This document shows positions 24,012-35,161 of a DNA stretch of 64,000 nucleotides, one piece after another. This DNA is from Trematomus loennbergii (lineage: Eukaryota; Chordata; Actinopteri; Perciformes; Nototheniidae): the NCBI GenBank assembly GCA_012861695.1, contig JAAOOA010000124.1, forward strand, positions 592,501-656,500. The letters are read 5' to 3'. The notes below the pieces were generated by a model, which was not told the DNA's origin, searched no databases, and saw nothing but the letters and a program-made list of their open reading frames with translations. Position numbers and translations under genes: made by a program. The first letter of the stretch is position 1; every line of letters starts with the position of its first letter.

Positions 24012-24514
24012 TTAAATGTGCAAAAATATTAGAACATCAGTCTTTGTGGCATGCAGGTAATCAACTGTTTTTACCATTAACATGTAGAATGAATGTTGCA
24101 AATGACACATGAAATTATAGCAACTACAATGTATTGTTAGAGGTAGCATTATGTCCAGCTAGCATGCTAATTGCTAACGTTATATTATCGTTTTATCCCG
24201 GAGGGAAAAGCTAACTAGTTTCCAATCCAGAGAGAAACACCTTGCCTGAAACACACGATTAGTGCCATGAGTTAGTGAAGCAAATTACAGAACATTGCAC
24301 ACTTATTCACAAGTCAAAACGTGTTCATAGCGGGCACGGCTGAGAATAGCTAGCTAGCTGTTGTTAGCCAGTTCTAGCATGGCTAGCTCGATCTACTGAG
24401 CAAATAAAAGTACATCTGAGACGAGTATTGTGCAGATTAAAACAGTGCAGTGCATGTATTTTATTTTACCTTCGTCCCGATATGACTTTGCCAGGTCTAC
24501 TCACTTTGCTGAGC

Positions 24515-24637
24515 CACGGAAACTGCATTCAGTAGAAGCTTCTGAATGCGGCGCTTCTCGTCCTCCGAGTAAATCGCCAGAAGCGCCGACACATCCTCAT
24601 CACTCCACTGCTCCGATGATTTATTTAGTGTTGCCAT
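24515..24637 (-). pseudogene. Harbinger Myb/SANT-domain protein, N-terminal relic
   Basis: Starting at ATG (24635-24637, minus), the frame reads MATLNKSSEQWSDEDVSAL then LAIYSEDEKRRIQKLLLN and stops after 40 codons. The W-S-D-E-D-V-S-A-L-L pattern matches the start of the SANT-type DNA-binding protein at 47094-47493. Only the first helices remain. Confidence 0.7.
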
Positions 24638-25432
24638 AATAACTGCTTTCACAAAAGTTATCTACTCGTTGGTGCGCTGTGCTGAGCTTAATGCGAGCAA
24701 AAACAATGGCGGCCTTCAAAATAAATTCTAGAGATTCACGGGGTGTGGTTTGCATTCCGCACAGCCAATCAGACGTATTAACTTTTTTCTCCCACGAAAG
24801 TCCCTGCTAAAGGGACTGAAAACGGGGTAAAAATGGTTCTGATGAACTAATTTAGTTCCTGGGGCTTTTTGGTGTGAACGCAAATATATCGTAGTTCTGA
24901 TGAACTATTGTGGGAAAAGTACTCCGGTGTGAACGCGCTAGGATTTTCAGGATTAGAACAGGATGGCATATATGGCAAAAGGAGACTAAATTGTAAAATT
25001 AGCAGGTGATGTTTTAAATTGAGTGCTGAATTCATCCATACAAAACTATATTTACAGTATGCATACTTCATTAGCTCATTCAACACTGTATGACTGCATT
25101 ATCAAATGTCGGCCTGTACTATTGTTAAAATAGCAAAACCAAATTGGATATGCAATATACCTCATGATTTTACAATACAGAACAATGTTGTCACTTGAAT
25201 CTTTGTATACTTTTCGGTTTACAAAGTAAACACTGTTGGCCCATCCAGGCGCTGTCACAGATTGTAATGCAATAGAGCACTTCATAATAGGGTTTGACTG
25301 CAGTTATATACTCTAAAGTAAACATGCCCACTTCCCTTACAAACTCATAGCTCATCTGTAGCTCAAATCTCTTGTTGTGTATGGTTTATTTTTTATGATA
25401 ACTACTAACTACTTGTAATGCATACTCACAGG

Positions 25433-25507
25433 ATGGATGCCTTAAGTGACTTCTTGAGGCAGAGAAATGTTCCGGAGGAAACAATAAAGACCTTGGAGAA
25501 TGAGAAG
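25433..25507 (+). CDS. SAM-HECT E3 ligase-like gene, first coding exon
   Basis: Twenty-five codons from ATG encode MDALSDFLRQRNVPEETIKT and LENEK, ending at donor AAG|GTACTT in phase 0. The acidic/hydrophobic helix pattern is that of a SAM-like domain start. The sequence just before the ATG (ACTCACAG|G) is itself acceptor-like, so an untranslated exon probably lies upstream. The next coding exon is at 27544, about 2 kb away. The upstream 480 bp hold no recognisable promoter element. Confidence 0.7.
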
Positions 25508-27543
25508 GTACTTAATTGCATATGCATAACCAGTATATCAGCCAAACTGTTGTCCCTTTCATTGTTTCTTCAAAATATAACATTTATTAGGTCAAACTTT
25601 GTAAAACCAATCATTCTGAAGTCGTAAAGAATTAGTTTGATTATGGTTCAATAATCAACAAAACATGTTGATATGTTTGTAAAATAATAAACAAAGCACA
25701 AAAAGTAAGGAAATGTGATGTTCCTCACAAATCTGGCACCATTTGAAAGGTAAATAAACAGGCTTTCCAACGGTATAAGATTTATTGCCAAGAAGCATTG
25801 GTACAACAAAGAAATAATCTACCAAACACAAATGTCCTTACCTTTTTTGCTATGTTTAATAAGTGCTTAACATAACAACAATGTTTTATAACACAACTAG
25901 TTACCTTTTGTCAAACATGAAATAATCATTATAAAATCATTTGTAAATGGTGAATAAGTAAGACATTATGACCTGTCAGTAAAGTTATTCACAGGCAGGT
26001 AAAAAGAAGGGGCCGGAACTCCTTCTTGGTAACTAATGTGGGTCAGAGAAGGCATACCATTGTAGCCTACTTTACTGTAGTACACAATATAAATGGACCA
26101 TTTGCATATGGACCATATGAAATGACTTGGTCATCAGTTTAGAAGAGGTTTATGTTATTTTTTGGGGAGAAGGTATTGAAAAATAATCCATATTGCCCAA
26201 AAAATGCACACATTATTACCATTATTTATAATTGTATAGATGTGTACTAACACATGGAATAATTTAGCAGAAGCTAATTTAAAGTATAAACTATTATGCA
26301 TGAACAAAGTCTTAAAGTTAACAATATGTTATGACTTCTGTACTCACATTTTGTAAATAATGTGTAAATGTATTACTGAATCATTTGGAAAGACAGCAAA
26401 AAAACATTTAATAACACGTTAATGTGTTACATATCATTGTATATCTTTCTCACCTGTTTCAAACTGCCTACGCCCAATCTAAACAATGCACCATGTACAC
26501 ATACAAGTTTCACTGCTGTTACAAAGGAAAAGCAATTATTAAATGCATCATGTATTAGTCATGAGCCATGCTTTTGGTAGACCCTGGAAGTTACAAGACA
26601 TACAAATGTAAACATCACTGATGTGAGCTGGCTTACTTTACAGTAATTGATGAAAAATAAGATAATTTAAACACGTTGACAGTCTAGCAACAGAAATAAT
26701 ATGCCTTCAAATATATTCATTAATTTGTCAAATGTGACATACAAATGTGGCTTTTTTATTTATTTACATTTAAAATAATGCACATATTCATCAGCTCTTT
26801 CAATTTTCCATGTTTTCATGTATTCGTATTAATTTGTATATTTATTTACTTAGTTATAGCATTTATTCACAATCTTTTTTAAATGTAGTTCATGTATTTA
26901 TTATTATATGTATGAATTTAATAAGAAATGACAGACTGTGAAGATATGTGTATGATGAAGCAAAAAAATAGGCCTAAAAACAGTTAAAATACATTTTAAA
27001 AGAATGTCTAAAGAAAGGAAAGTAACACAGTTCATTACCGAATATGGTTGTGGAGGCTTTTTTTTCTAAATGGTTTATACAGCCGCAGGCACCTAATAAA
27101 CATCCATAAAAACTATACAGAGTTTCTATTCCATTTTACCTTCTTCCCATTAAATAACATAAACCTCAGCTGATTTGATGTCTAAGTCATAGCATATAGC
27201 CCATTTTGTGTGTTTATTATGGTTCACAGGGTACACAACTTATGCGTCCTATGAAACACATGGAATTGCTAGTCTATTTTTTACCTGCATGTGAGTAACT
27301 TCGCTGACTGTAAATCTTATTTGCATATGATTATTTCATGATTTACTTCAAGTTTGAGATGAGTTACAAAACAATTTTGATATGTTAAGCGCCTAATCAT
27401 TTACAAACATATTTAAATATTTTGTTGATCATTTGTTTATTATTCAATTAAAGCTTATAAATGACTTCCAGTCGATCGTTATGAAAACATTTTAACCAAT
27501 GATAAGCCAATAATCAAGATTTCTCTTTTAAAACCATTTTTAG
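25508..27543 (+). other. Intron of the SAM-HECT gene
   Basis: AT-rich 2.0-kb intron without recognisable genes or transposon ends. The acceptor is CCATTTTTAG. Confidence 0.6.
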
Positions 27544-29396
27544 ATTGATGCCAGCACCATACAGATGAAGACTTAAAGACTTTTCTGCCATCATATGGTG
27601 ATCGCCTAGCAGTGTTGGGATTTTGTAGGCGAAAGGAATACAGTCACAACAAAACTGGAAAATCAAAGCTTTTTGAGCGCTTGAAAAGTAAATTGTCCAA
27701 ACGAAAACCCAATGATGAAGGGGAGAGCAGCAAAAACCAAGGAGACCATTCCCAACCAACAGTGAAAAAAAATGCCATGAAGACAATGCGACAAGTTGAA
27801 ATAGGATGGATGCATTACGATGATGAGGCAGAGGTTTTCAAGCAAGTGAGAGCCAAACGAGGAGGGGGAACCAGAAAAGTCACAGTTTCAAAGGATGCTC
27901 AGAAAATGGAGTTGATGCAGGAAGGAGTTGGCTTGTTCTTTCCAAACGGGAGAAACAGGCTAGGGCCATCAACACATTTTAAGTTGGATCTAAAAAATTA
28001 TCAAGAGCTGACCGTTGATGAGGAACTTACTGTCGGACAATTATACACTGACACAAAACTTACCCTTCTAAGGTTTTACTTAACCACACAGAAGAATGAA
28101 AATGATAGTCCACAAAGTCAAACCCCAGGACTGACCCCACCTTTGGAGAGAGAAGAGAGTGTTCAGGATCAGTCTTCTTCTCTTGGTGTTGCCACAGCCA
28201 TATCTTTTGAAACGATCAGCTTGGATATGCTATTTCTTGAGAGCACAACTGAGGACAACTTTGACTTTTCTCTTTATTCCTCAGGAAGTGGATATGAGGA
28301 TGTTTTGGAGAACAGCAACATTGTTTTTATAGGAGACATTGGTGAAAATGAGCACATTAATTTGGATGATACACTACCTTTTTCCCCACCAACAATGCCA
28401 TCCAGTGAGCATAAGAGAATACTGGTTGTTCACAGAGGCCAGGTACTGCGAGAGCTCATAGCACATTTCTGTGATGAAGAACTTCAGGAGGTCGACTTCA
28501 AAATCAAGCTTGTGCTGCCGGACGGGAAAGCTGAGATGGCATATGACGATGGAGGAGTCGTCAGAGACTGCCTCTCAGAATTCTGGAAGGAATTCTATGA
28601 ACAGTGCACCATGGGCAACACATTTAGAGTGCCTTTCCTCAGGCATGATTTTGGAGAGAAGCAGTGGGAAAGTGTCGGCCGTATCATTGCTTTCGGATGG
28701 GCAAGGGCAAAATATCTTCCTGTGAAGATCGCGCCCGTCATATTGGAGCAAGCTTCCTTAGGGTGTATCAAGAGCGATTTGGTGGAGAACTTCTTACAGT
28801 ACATGCCAGAATCGGATCGTTCAGTGTTTGAGTCCTGGCGATCCGATTTTGACAGTGTGGACCAAGAAGAGCTTTTGGAGGTGCTGGACAACCACAGCTG
28901 CAGAAGAAGGCCTACAGCCAGCAATGTAGATGCAATCCTCAAGGAGCTTGCCCAAAAAACTCTTGTCCAAGAGCCTGCATATGTCATTGAACAATGGGCA
29001 AAAGTACTATGCACAGCTGGGCACAGCCTTCAGGACCTGCCATCATTGTATGAAACTCTACAACCAACGGCAAGAAAGGTTGTTAAGTCTCTCACCTTCC
29101 CAGAGGCCATCAATGTCCACCAGAAGGACATTCAAAAGTACCTAACCACGTACTTAAGGAATGCTGATATGCAGCATCTGTCTTGGTTCCTCAGGTTCTG
29201 CACAGGCTCAGATCTATTCCTGGGGAAGGAAATCATAATTTACTTTACCCAGATTCAAGGTTTTCAGCGAAGACCTGTGGCCCATACTTGTGGCTGCGTC
29301 CTGGAGCTGTCAATCCATTATGACAGCTTTCCTGACTTCAGCTCTGAGATGAACAAGGTGTTGGAGTCTAATGTGTGGGTAATGGATATAATCTGA
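27544..29396 (+). CDS. HECT-type E3 ubiquitin ligase-like protein (G2E3-like, multi-copy fish family)
   Basis: One long exon is open from 27612 to the TGA at 29394-29396 (594 codons). It starts with the rest of a SAM-like domain (DEDLKTFLPSYGDRLAVLGF) and a basic stretch (LFERLKSKLSKRKPND). A linker follows, then a HECT-like domain: VVHRGQVLRELIAHFCDEEL, LVLPDGKAEMAYDDGGVVRD and FLRFCTGSDLFLG. The thioester Cys region is PVAHTCGCVLELS, with the Cys near codon 560. The C-terminus is ESNVWVMDII. The role would be transfer of ubiquitin from Cys to substrate. Between DASTIQM and DEDLK the frame is broken as if 7 bp of a tandem ACAGATG were lost. Use of GCCAG|CACC as acceptor would restore it. The family is multi-copy in fish. 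Confidence 0.8.
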
Positions 29397-29539
29397 TCTG
29401 TCCAACAGGATCTGTTATTACAGCAACTATTCCAGGCTGATGCCCCAGCAGGTTGTGAGTTCAAGGTACGATGCTTAATCCCAAATCATTCCTGCAGCAA
29501 ATCATTCCTGCAGCAACTTGACATTTAATTAATTTGTTG

Positions 29540-30836
29540 CAGTGTTGTAATCAAGTCACCAATTCACGAGTCCAAGTCACTCTCGAGTGACCACTCTTCG
29601 AGTCCGAGTCCAAGTCCGAGTCACCAAGGGAGAGTCGTAGTCGAGTCCGAATCCAAGTCCGAGTCACCCAAGGAGTGTCCGAGTCGAGTCCGAGTCCGAG
29701 TCATCATTACCTGTGTTCGAGTCCGAGTCCAAGTCCGAGTCACCCAAGGAGTGTCCGAGTCGAGTCCGAGTCATCATTACCTGTGTTCGAGTCCGAGTCC
29801 AAGTCTGAGTCACCCAAGGAGTGTCCGAGTCGAGTCCGAGTCCGAGTCATCATTACCTGTGTTCGAGTCCGAGTCACAAGTCTTCATGTATTAATCTTCG
29901 TGGATATATGTGTTGAAATGTAGCTGCTCCTCTACATTGCTTTTATCCTGTCATGTTATACTAATCTGTCTATTGAACTGCTGTGAAGCCAGTTTGGCTA
30001 CAATTCTTGTAATAGGTGCTATACAAATATAAAGCTTATTACTAATATTAATATTATTATTATTATATATAAATAAACTATGTTTAAAATGAGTTACCTT
30101 TTAGAGAAGTGATTATATTTGTATGCCAATATTTTCCTATGGTAAAGTTTTCGTTTTGCACTTTTATTTTGATAGTAATAAGATCGGGACTCTTATTTTG
30201 AAGGAACTTTTACCGGTTAAATCAGTTTACTGATAAAGATTTAGCCCCAGAAAGCACATGGCTACTTAGCATCATTCTGCATGTTAAGTAGCCATGTGCT
30301 TTCGTGTTATCGGCTGAATCTTTATTTATTGATTAGATCAAGGTACTCTGATGATAGTGTTCAAGACAGCCTATATGTCTGAACTCGATGTTTAGAGTAA
30401 TGTGTTACGGAGCCTTCTCTTCAATATTGTTTCCACATAGAGCATTTTGCGCTGCTCTTTTCCAATGTGGAAGCAGAATGTGTGAAAGTATACAGCACGA
30501 TGCGGGGTGTGTCTCTAGACATCTTTAGACTGGAATAGCGGGGCCCAGTACGTGAACTCGCCTCGCAGCCGGTGCACACGCCAGGATAGAGGACATCAGA
30601 CTCCATAGAAAACTTGCTCGAGTCTGAGTCCAAGTCGGAGAGTCAATGTACAAGTCGAGTCCGAGTCATCGTGGGGGAAAAAATTCACGAGTCCGAGTCC
30701 AAGTCAGCGTACGCGATAATTCACGAGTCCGAGTCCGAGTCCAAGTCATCGTGCGCGAGAATTCACGAGTCCAAGTCCGAGTCGCGTAAATCAGTGCGCG
30801 AGTCCCGAAAATCGGCACTCGAGTACTCCATCTCTG
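29540..30836. mobile_element. Non-autonomous hAT-type element, copy B (inverted relative to copy A)
   Basis: 1297 bp, reading CAGTGTTGTAATC at the left and ending GTACTCCATCTCTG. The 8-bp target duplication ATTTGTTG lies at 29532-29539 and 30837-30844. Reverse-complemented, it aligns throughout with 2119-4809 minus the nested insert. It includes the subterminal GAGTCCGAGTC arrays and the inverted repeat around CACATGGCTACTTA. It shows the empty target GTAATAAG at about 30040-30047. Confidence 0.95.
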
Positions 30837-31327
30837 ATTTGTTGTGTTTAATCAGTGTTTCTTGTGTCTTTTTCATGGATGTGGATACATTGGGTAGGTG
30901 CCCAATGGGTGCAGGGGCCCATTAGGCTATGGGAATTCGAAAAATCGTAAAAATATGTGTGGCTACTTGCCCACTAAAGATGGGTTGGGCCGCGGTGGTT
31001 TCTTTTTTTAGTAATAATTTGTCCATGTCCACTTGTTCTAAAGAAGAACATGGCAACTGACTGGCATAAGTAGGTACAAAGGTGTGTATTCTCGCCAAGT
31101 AGAATGAGGCTTTGTCTGGAAGTATGTGTGAGTTCAGTACACTCTAAATGCTATATGTGGGGATATGTGTAAGATCATTCCAAACAATATTTTGAAGATA
31201 TCAAAATTCCTGACTCAAATTGTTTTCTTTCTTTATTTGTAATGGCAGTTTACAATGTTGCCAGTTGTTGTGCCTGTTAACATTACAACAGCTTTCATAC
31301 TGTGCAGTCACATGTTTATTTTGACTA

Positions 31328-31333
31328 AATAAA
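31328..31333 (+). terminator. Candidate poly(A) signal of the HECT gene
   Basis: AATAAA in GACTAAATAAAAAGTTTGCTG, followed by a GT-rich stretch (TTGTTTGTT), on the coding strand of the HECT gene. Confidence 0.5.
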
Positions 31334-31345
31334 AAGTTTGCTGAT

Positions 31346-31933
31346 AATTGAGTATTGTTTGTTATTGCAGTATTGCTACTTTTACTTAGTTATTCGTCCA
31401 TCTCTATAAATCAACCTTTATTTAAAAAATAAAGAAATATAAATGAATATGTTTTAAAATAACTGAATACATGAATATTACAGCATGTGCCACAAAAAGG
31501 TGCATACATTGATACAAAAGAGTACATTAAATAACATTATTTACATATTGGGAATAATATGGACATTATTAAACTGATACTCACTGCATTGCATGATCTT
31601 CTAAAACACGCTGTTGAAGATGACCTATTAATGTACTATTCAGCACCACAGACTATAGAGTTACCATGCACACTTTGACTGATGCATGCAGTCACTGTCA
31701 AAATCAAGCCCTTGGACAGAGGACTGGTAACAAGAGCAACTTCGAAGGAGCCTGCAAACTTTGCAAAGTGTATCTACCTGCAGGCCTACATTTAGGATAC
31801 AATGAATATTTCAGAGCATATTGGTATACTGGTAGGCCTATTAAGGTGGCGCTTTTTCGCAAAGAACAAAACCATACTCGATTCCCCCAGCTCATCAATA
31901 ATCATTCGTCAAAGTTTTACATAGAGGTCCGTA
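31346..31933. other. Spacer between convergent genes
   Basis: AT-rich. The plus-strand frame at 31666-31953 overlaps the last integrase codons in antisense and is not considered real. Confidence 0.4.
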
Positions 31934-32027
31934 ATTTCATAAACATCCTCTGACATTGCCAGGCTGTGCTCCGACATTAGTTCAATACATAGGTGAAACA
32001 CATCCTCATCACAAGGATAGTCCTTAA
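31934..32027 (-). CDS. Integrase-like gene, last coding segment
   Basis: Minus-strand reading gives DYPCDEDVFHLCIELMSEHS, then LAMSEDVYEITDLYVKL and stop. This resembles the C-terminal tail of the rve-core proteins encoded by the exon at 33355-33916. It is separated from the previous segment by the TTAA transposon at 32028-33202. Removing that element and one TTAA leaves the two parts one base out of phase, so a further small indel or an unrecognised splice must exist. Confidence 0.65.
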
Positions 32028-33202
32028 CCTGTTAAGCCCTGAGCCTGTTTTTCAGGTCTCAGGCTCGAAAATGACATTCCCAGAACAAATGACCATATCT
32101 TCCCTTCTAAAAGGGTTACATTAATAATCTTTTTTCTCAAAGTAATGATAAACCTGTGAGTTGGATGTAGAAAAGTCAGAATCAATATAGATGTTTTTTA
32201 TTTTAAAGAAAATTCAGATTTTACATAGTAAAAAATTGTAAATTATAGTGTCCGTCCAAAAATTATTTTTTACTTATAGTGACAACTACCCTTGGATGAT
32301 GGTAAGGTAGACTAAAAGCTGTAGGAATCCAAAGTACAACATATAATAAGTACCCTGTATCAAGATTGATGCAAAACAAGTGACATTTGACCTTTTTAGA
32401 GAGATTTAGTAAAAAGAAACCACTTCTGGGGTCATTTGGGTGGATTTTCCATATCTCTGGCCCCCCTTGCTCGATTTTGATGGTTGACACCTCTTTCTGA
32501 CCGTTAGAGCCAATAGAATCGAAGGGGGAGTCCCCCACACACTCATTGTGAAACAAAAAGGTGCGGGCTTTGCGCATGTAATTTTGCATTAGAGTGAAGC
32601 TACACTCTAGCTCTGATATCTAGAAACGGAAAAACATGGATTATCAATCTTATTGATCATGGATTATCAGAAATCATTTCAAAGGGACACAGACACATTG
32701 GATTAACCTATGGATTAACTTCAGCAGCGTTTTTATCGTTTTAATGCCATTGAAGACCACTTTGGAGAGACTACAGAGCCAAGGTAACCTTGTTAGCATT
32801 TCTAGCTACCTAGCGTCACCTGTTTTGATGTCTGTTTTTGTTTATAACGTCGCAAATACGTATAATTCAGTGATAATGAGGGTACCCATCGATTCTGTGT
32901 CACCTCACGATGTTAATCAATGTCATGGATGTGGAGAAAAGATAAATAATAAGGTTTTGTGAGTGATTTTCGGTGCAGTAATCTGTTAGCATTTTTCGCT
33001 TGTTGCTAATTCAGAGGCTCAGTGTTAGCATTGTGGGTTTTCTTTAAAAAAGAAATTTAAAAAAAGATCAGTTAGATGAGTTTCTTCCCGTTACATGGAT
33101 ATAAAACATTCATAGTTTATTAAATTAACATGCCCTCAGACACTGTTTTCTGCAAGATGTTGCGGCAGTGCCCCGGTACCGGGGTCTCTCAGGCTTAACA
33201 GG
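32028..33202. mobile_element. TTAA-target DNA transposon (1175 bp) inside the integrase gene
   Basis: Inverted ends CCTGTTAAGCC and GGCTTAACAGG. TTAA is duplicated at 32024-32027 and 33203-33206. No transposase is encoded. Partial relatives lie at 36732-36870 (left end) and 57601-58107 (right half), so the family is repeated in the region. Confidence 0.88.
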
Positions 33203-33206
33203 TTAA

Positions 33207-33282
33207 AGCCCGAGGGTTGTTGCTTGTTCTTATGCGATGGTCATTCCAGACAGCAACAATGTGATCAAGCTCCTCCTATATT
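33207..33282 (-). CDS. Integrase-like gene, middle segment
   Basis: After an acceptor-like TATAG the minus strand reads EELDHIVAVWNDHRIRTSNN then PRA, continuing the integrase fold toward its C-terminus. It stops at the TTAA insertion. Confidence 0.7.
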
Positions 33283-33354
33283 GGATAGAAAAAGATTAAA
33301 AACGTTATATAACACTTTTTCTGTCTTTGCTGATAATAAATAGTTATTTAGGCT

Positions 33355-33916
33355 ACTGTGCCTGTATGGCATTTTGAAAGCAAAACTGGATCAAAGATTT
33401 GTCGAGGAAGCTGCCAACAAAATAGCCATCAGCCTTCATCTGCTCAAAATGGTCCTTCCAAAATTGGGCGCATTCACTTCTCAAGGTGCCCCACCACCGT
33501 TCATTCTGCTGATTCCCAGTACTTGGACCTAAAGTGACACACTCCATGCCATTCTCATCCTCAATGTTGTGCAAACACTTTTGCATCTGTGCAACATGGG
33601 TATTCTCCGTACCGTGATCTAACCTTACTCTTTGTGGACAGCCATTGTTTTCAGTCACAGAATCTATAAAATAACCTGCAATAAAACGAGGATCATTATT
33701 GGTTTTATATGCTTCCAGCCAGATCATTTTCCTTGAGAAGCCATCTATGCAGCCACTTATGCATATGCCATAAGGCTTTAATTTGTCGTATCCATCAATA
33801 AGCCACACGTAATTTGGGCCACGACTAACATACATACGCCGTCTCAAACGGTTACGTGCACGTAGGTCAACCCCATTTCCGTCCATCAACCGCTGCAGTG
33901 CTGGCTGCTCTTCCAC
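33355..33916 (-). CDS. DDE integrase core-domain protein (rve family), cellular-type
   Basis: A 187-codon open exon begins MEEQPALQRLMDGNG and holds a complete retroviral-type integrase core. The first Asp is in VWLIDGYDKLKPYG, the next block is CIDGFSRKMIWLEA, the second Asp is in RVRLDHGTEN, and the Glu is in NQQNERWWG. The second Asp and the Glu are 39 residues apart, as in DDE enzymes. No RT, protease or RNase H is nearby, so it is not a retroelement pol. It belongs to the intronated integrase-core proteins found in many copies in fish and cnidarians, possibly Ginger-related. It lies convergent to the HECT gene. It is disabled downstream by the TTAA transposon. Confidence 0.8.
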
Positions 33917-34757
33917 GGGAGTTTATTCTCCCGTTAGCTCCGGGTTAGCTCACACGGCTCTAAAGTATTCACTGTCTGACTGTCACACAAGCAGCTGATA
34001 CATATCCCCAGTTCCCCTTAAGTGAATGTGTGTCAGTCTGAATTGACGCTGTTTGGCATCACAACGCTGTTATGAAAGTTTCTCTGGTATAACATGGGTG
34101 ATGTTAGCATAGCAACCGAAGCTAAACTGACTACTTGCTAAGCCGTTTTCTACAGGCACATTTTACCGGCGTATTTTTCATTATGATTCTACTTGTGATA
34201 GTCGGACATGACAACCTGTACAGCCCATGTATTGATTCCATCCGATAGCTGCTATAATAACAAACAAAACGTCTGCCTGCTCTCCACAATGATCAATAAC
34301 AGCGAACGGATGGTCAAAGTAAGGTACAAATAAACAGAATCACACGAAGCCTGGTTAGTGTTGCCTGACTTTATAAAGTGTGTTTTTTTTTATAAGTGTG
34401 TGGTTGCCTTCTAGTCACTTTGCTCAGCGCTACTGCTTGTAGGCAGGCATGACGAGACTCTTCAGTTGACCCATGTTCAGGGGAGGGGGGTTTAGTTTCC
34501 TGCACGCCTCGACGTAAGAGAGACGTAAGCGACGCTGCCTCTAGTTCCGAAGCTCTTGCCTCTAGACCGACAATTTTTTGGAGCTGGAAGTGAACCGCAT
34601 TCCGGAGCTAAGAGGCGGCGCCGCTGCGGTGTGAACAGGAAAAACCGGTATTTTTCAGGCTCCAGCTCCGAGCCGGAGCTGAAAAAGCGCTGGTGTGAAA
34701 GGGGCATCTGAAACATATGCTGCGCCACCTAAATGTGTGTTTACTGAAGGAGGCCTG
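33917..34757. other. Upstream region of the integrase gene, plus transposon end
   Basis: No exon is recognised. The segment at about 34550-34710 contains GCGGTGTGAACAGG and GCTGGTGTGAAAGGGGCAT, typical of a DNA-transposon terminus, but no partner end was found. Confidence 0.4.
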
Positions 34758-34945
34758 ATTTGAGATATTAAGTCAATATAATGAGATATTAAGTCAATAT
34801 AATGAGATATTAAGTCAATATAATGAGATAACTAAGTCAATATAATGAGATATTAAGTCAATATAATGAGATATTAAGTCAATATAATGAGATATTAAGT
34901 CAATATAATGAGATAGTAAGTCAATATAATGAGATAACTAAGTCA
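34758..34945. repeat. 21-bp AT-rich tandem array
   Basis: About nine copies of GAGATATTAAGTCAATATAA plus T, with two variant units (GAGATAACTAAGTCA). Confidence 0.95.
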
Positions 34946-35161
34946 TTATAATGACTTACAGGATTTGTTTTGTTTTTTCCTGTGGCGCAAACAGGCTTCC
35001 ATAGCATCACCCTGGTTTCCTCAATTAAAAGCCAATTGGATTTTTCCGTTGGATTATTGCAGAAAATAATCAGGTTAAACAAACGTTTAAGATACTTACA
35101 CATTTTGTTCATCAGAATTATCTCCACATATTAAAACCACTTTATGATTTCTGAAGTAAAA
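34946..35161. other. Spacer between tandem arrays
   Basis: Nothing recognised. Confidence 0.4.

Larger units (their letters stand above)
22440..24947 (-). mobile_element. Harbinger-like relic with Myb/SANT gene, hosting a TTAA element
   Basis: The right end GGTGTGAACGCGCTA (24933-24947) and the subterminal region (CCAATCAG, AAAGTACTCCGGTGTGAACG) match the right end of the Harbinger copy at 44489-47790. Two minus-strand coding relics survive, at 24515-24637 and 22440-22676. They flank the younger TTAA-target element 23055-24011. No left terminus was found, so that end is truncated or replaced near the SINE. Confidence 0.7.
29397..31345 (+). other. Probable 3' UTR of the HECT gene, split by hAT copy B
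   Basis: From the stop codon to the AATAAA at 31328. Without the hAT insertion about 650 bp remain. No ORF of note. Confidence 0.5.

Noticed and set aside
31666..31953. 95-codon plus-strand frame with Cys pairs
   Set aside because: It is antisense to the integrase C-terminal codons and has no splice or family support.
24950..34757. Defined termini of a HECT-integrase transposon
   Set aside because: I looked for inverted ends and duplications at both borders and found none, so no mobile-element feature is annotated.
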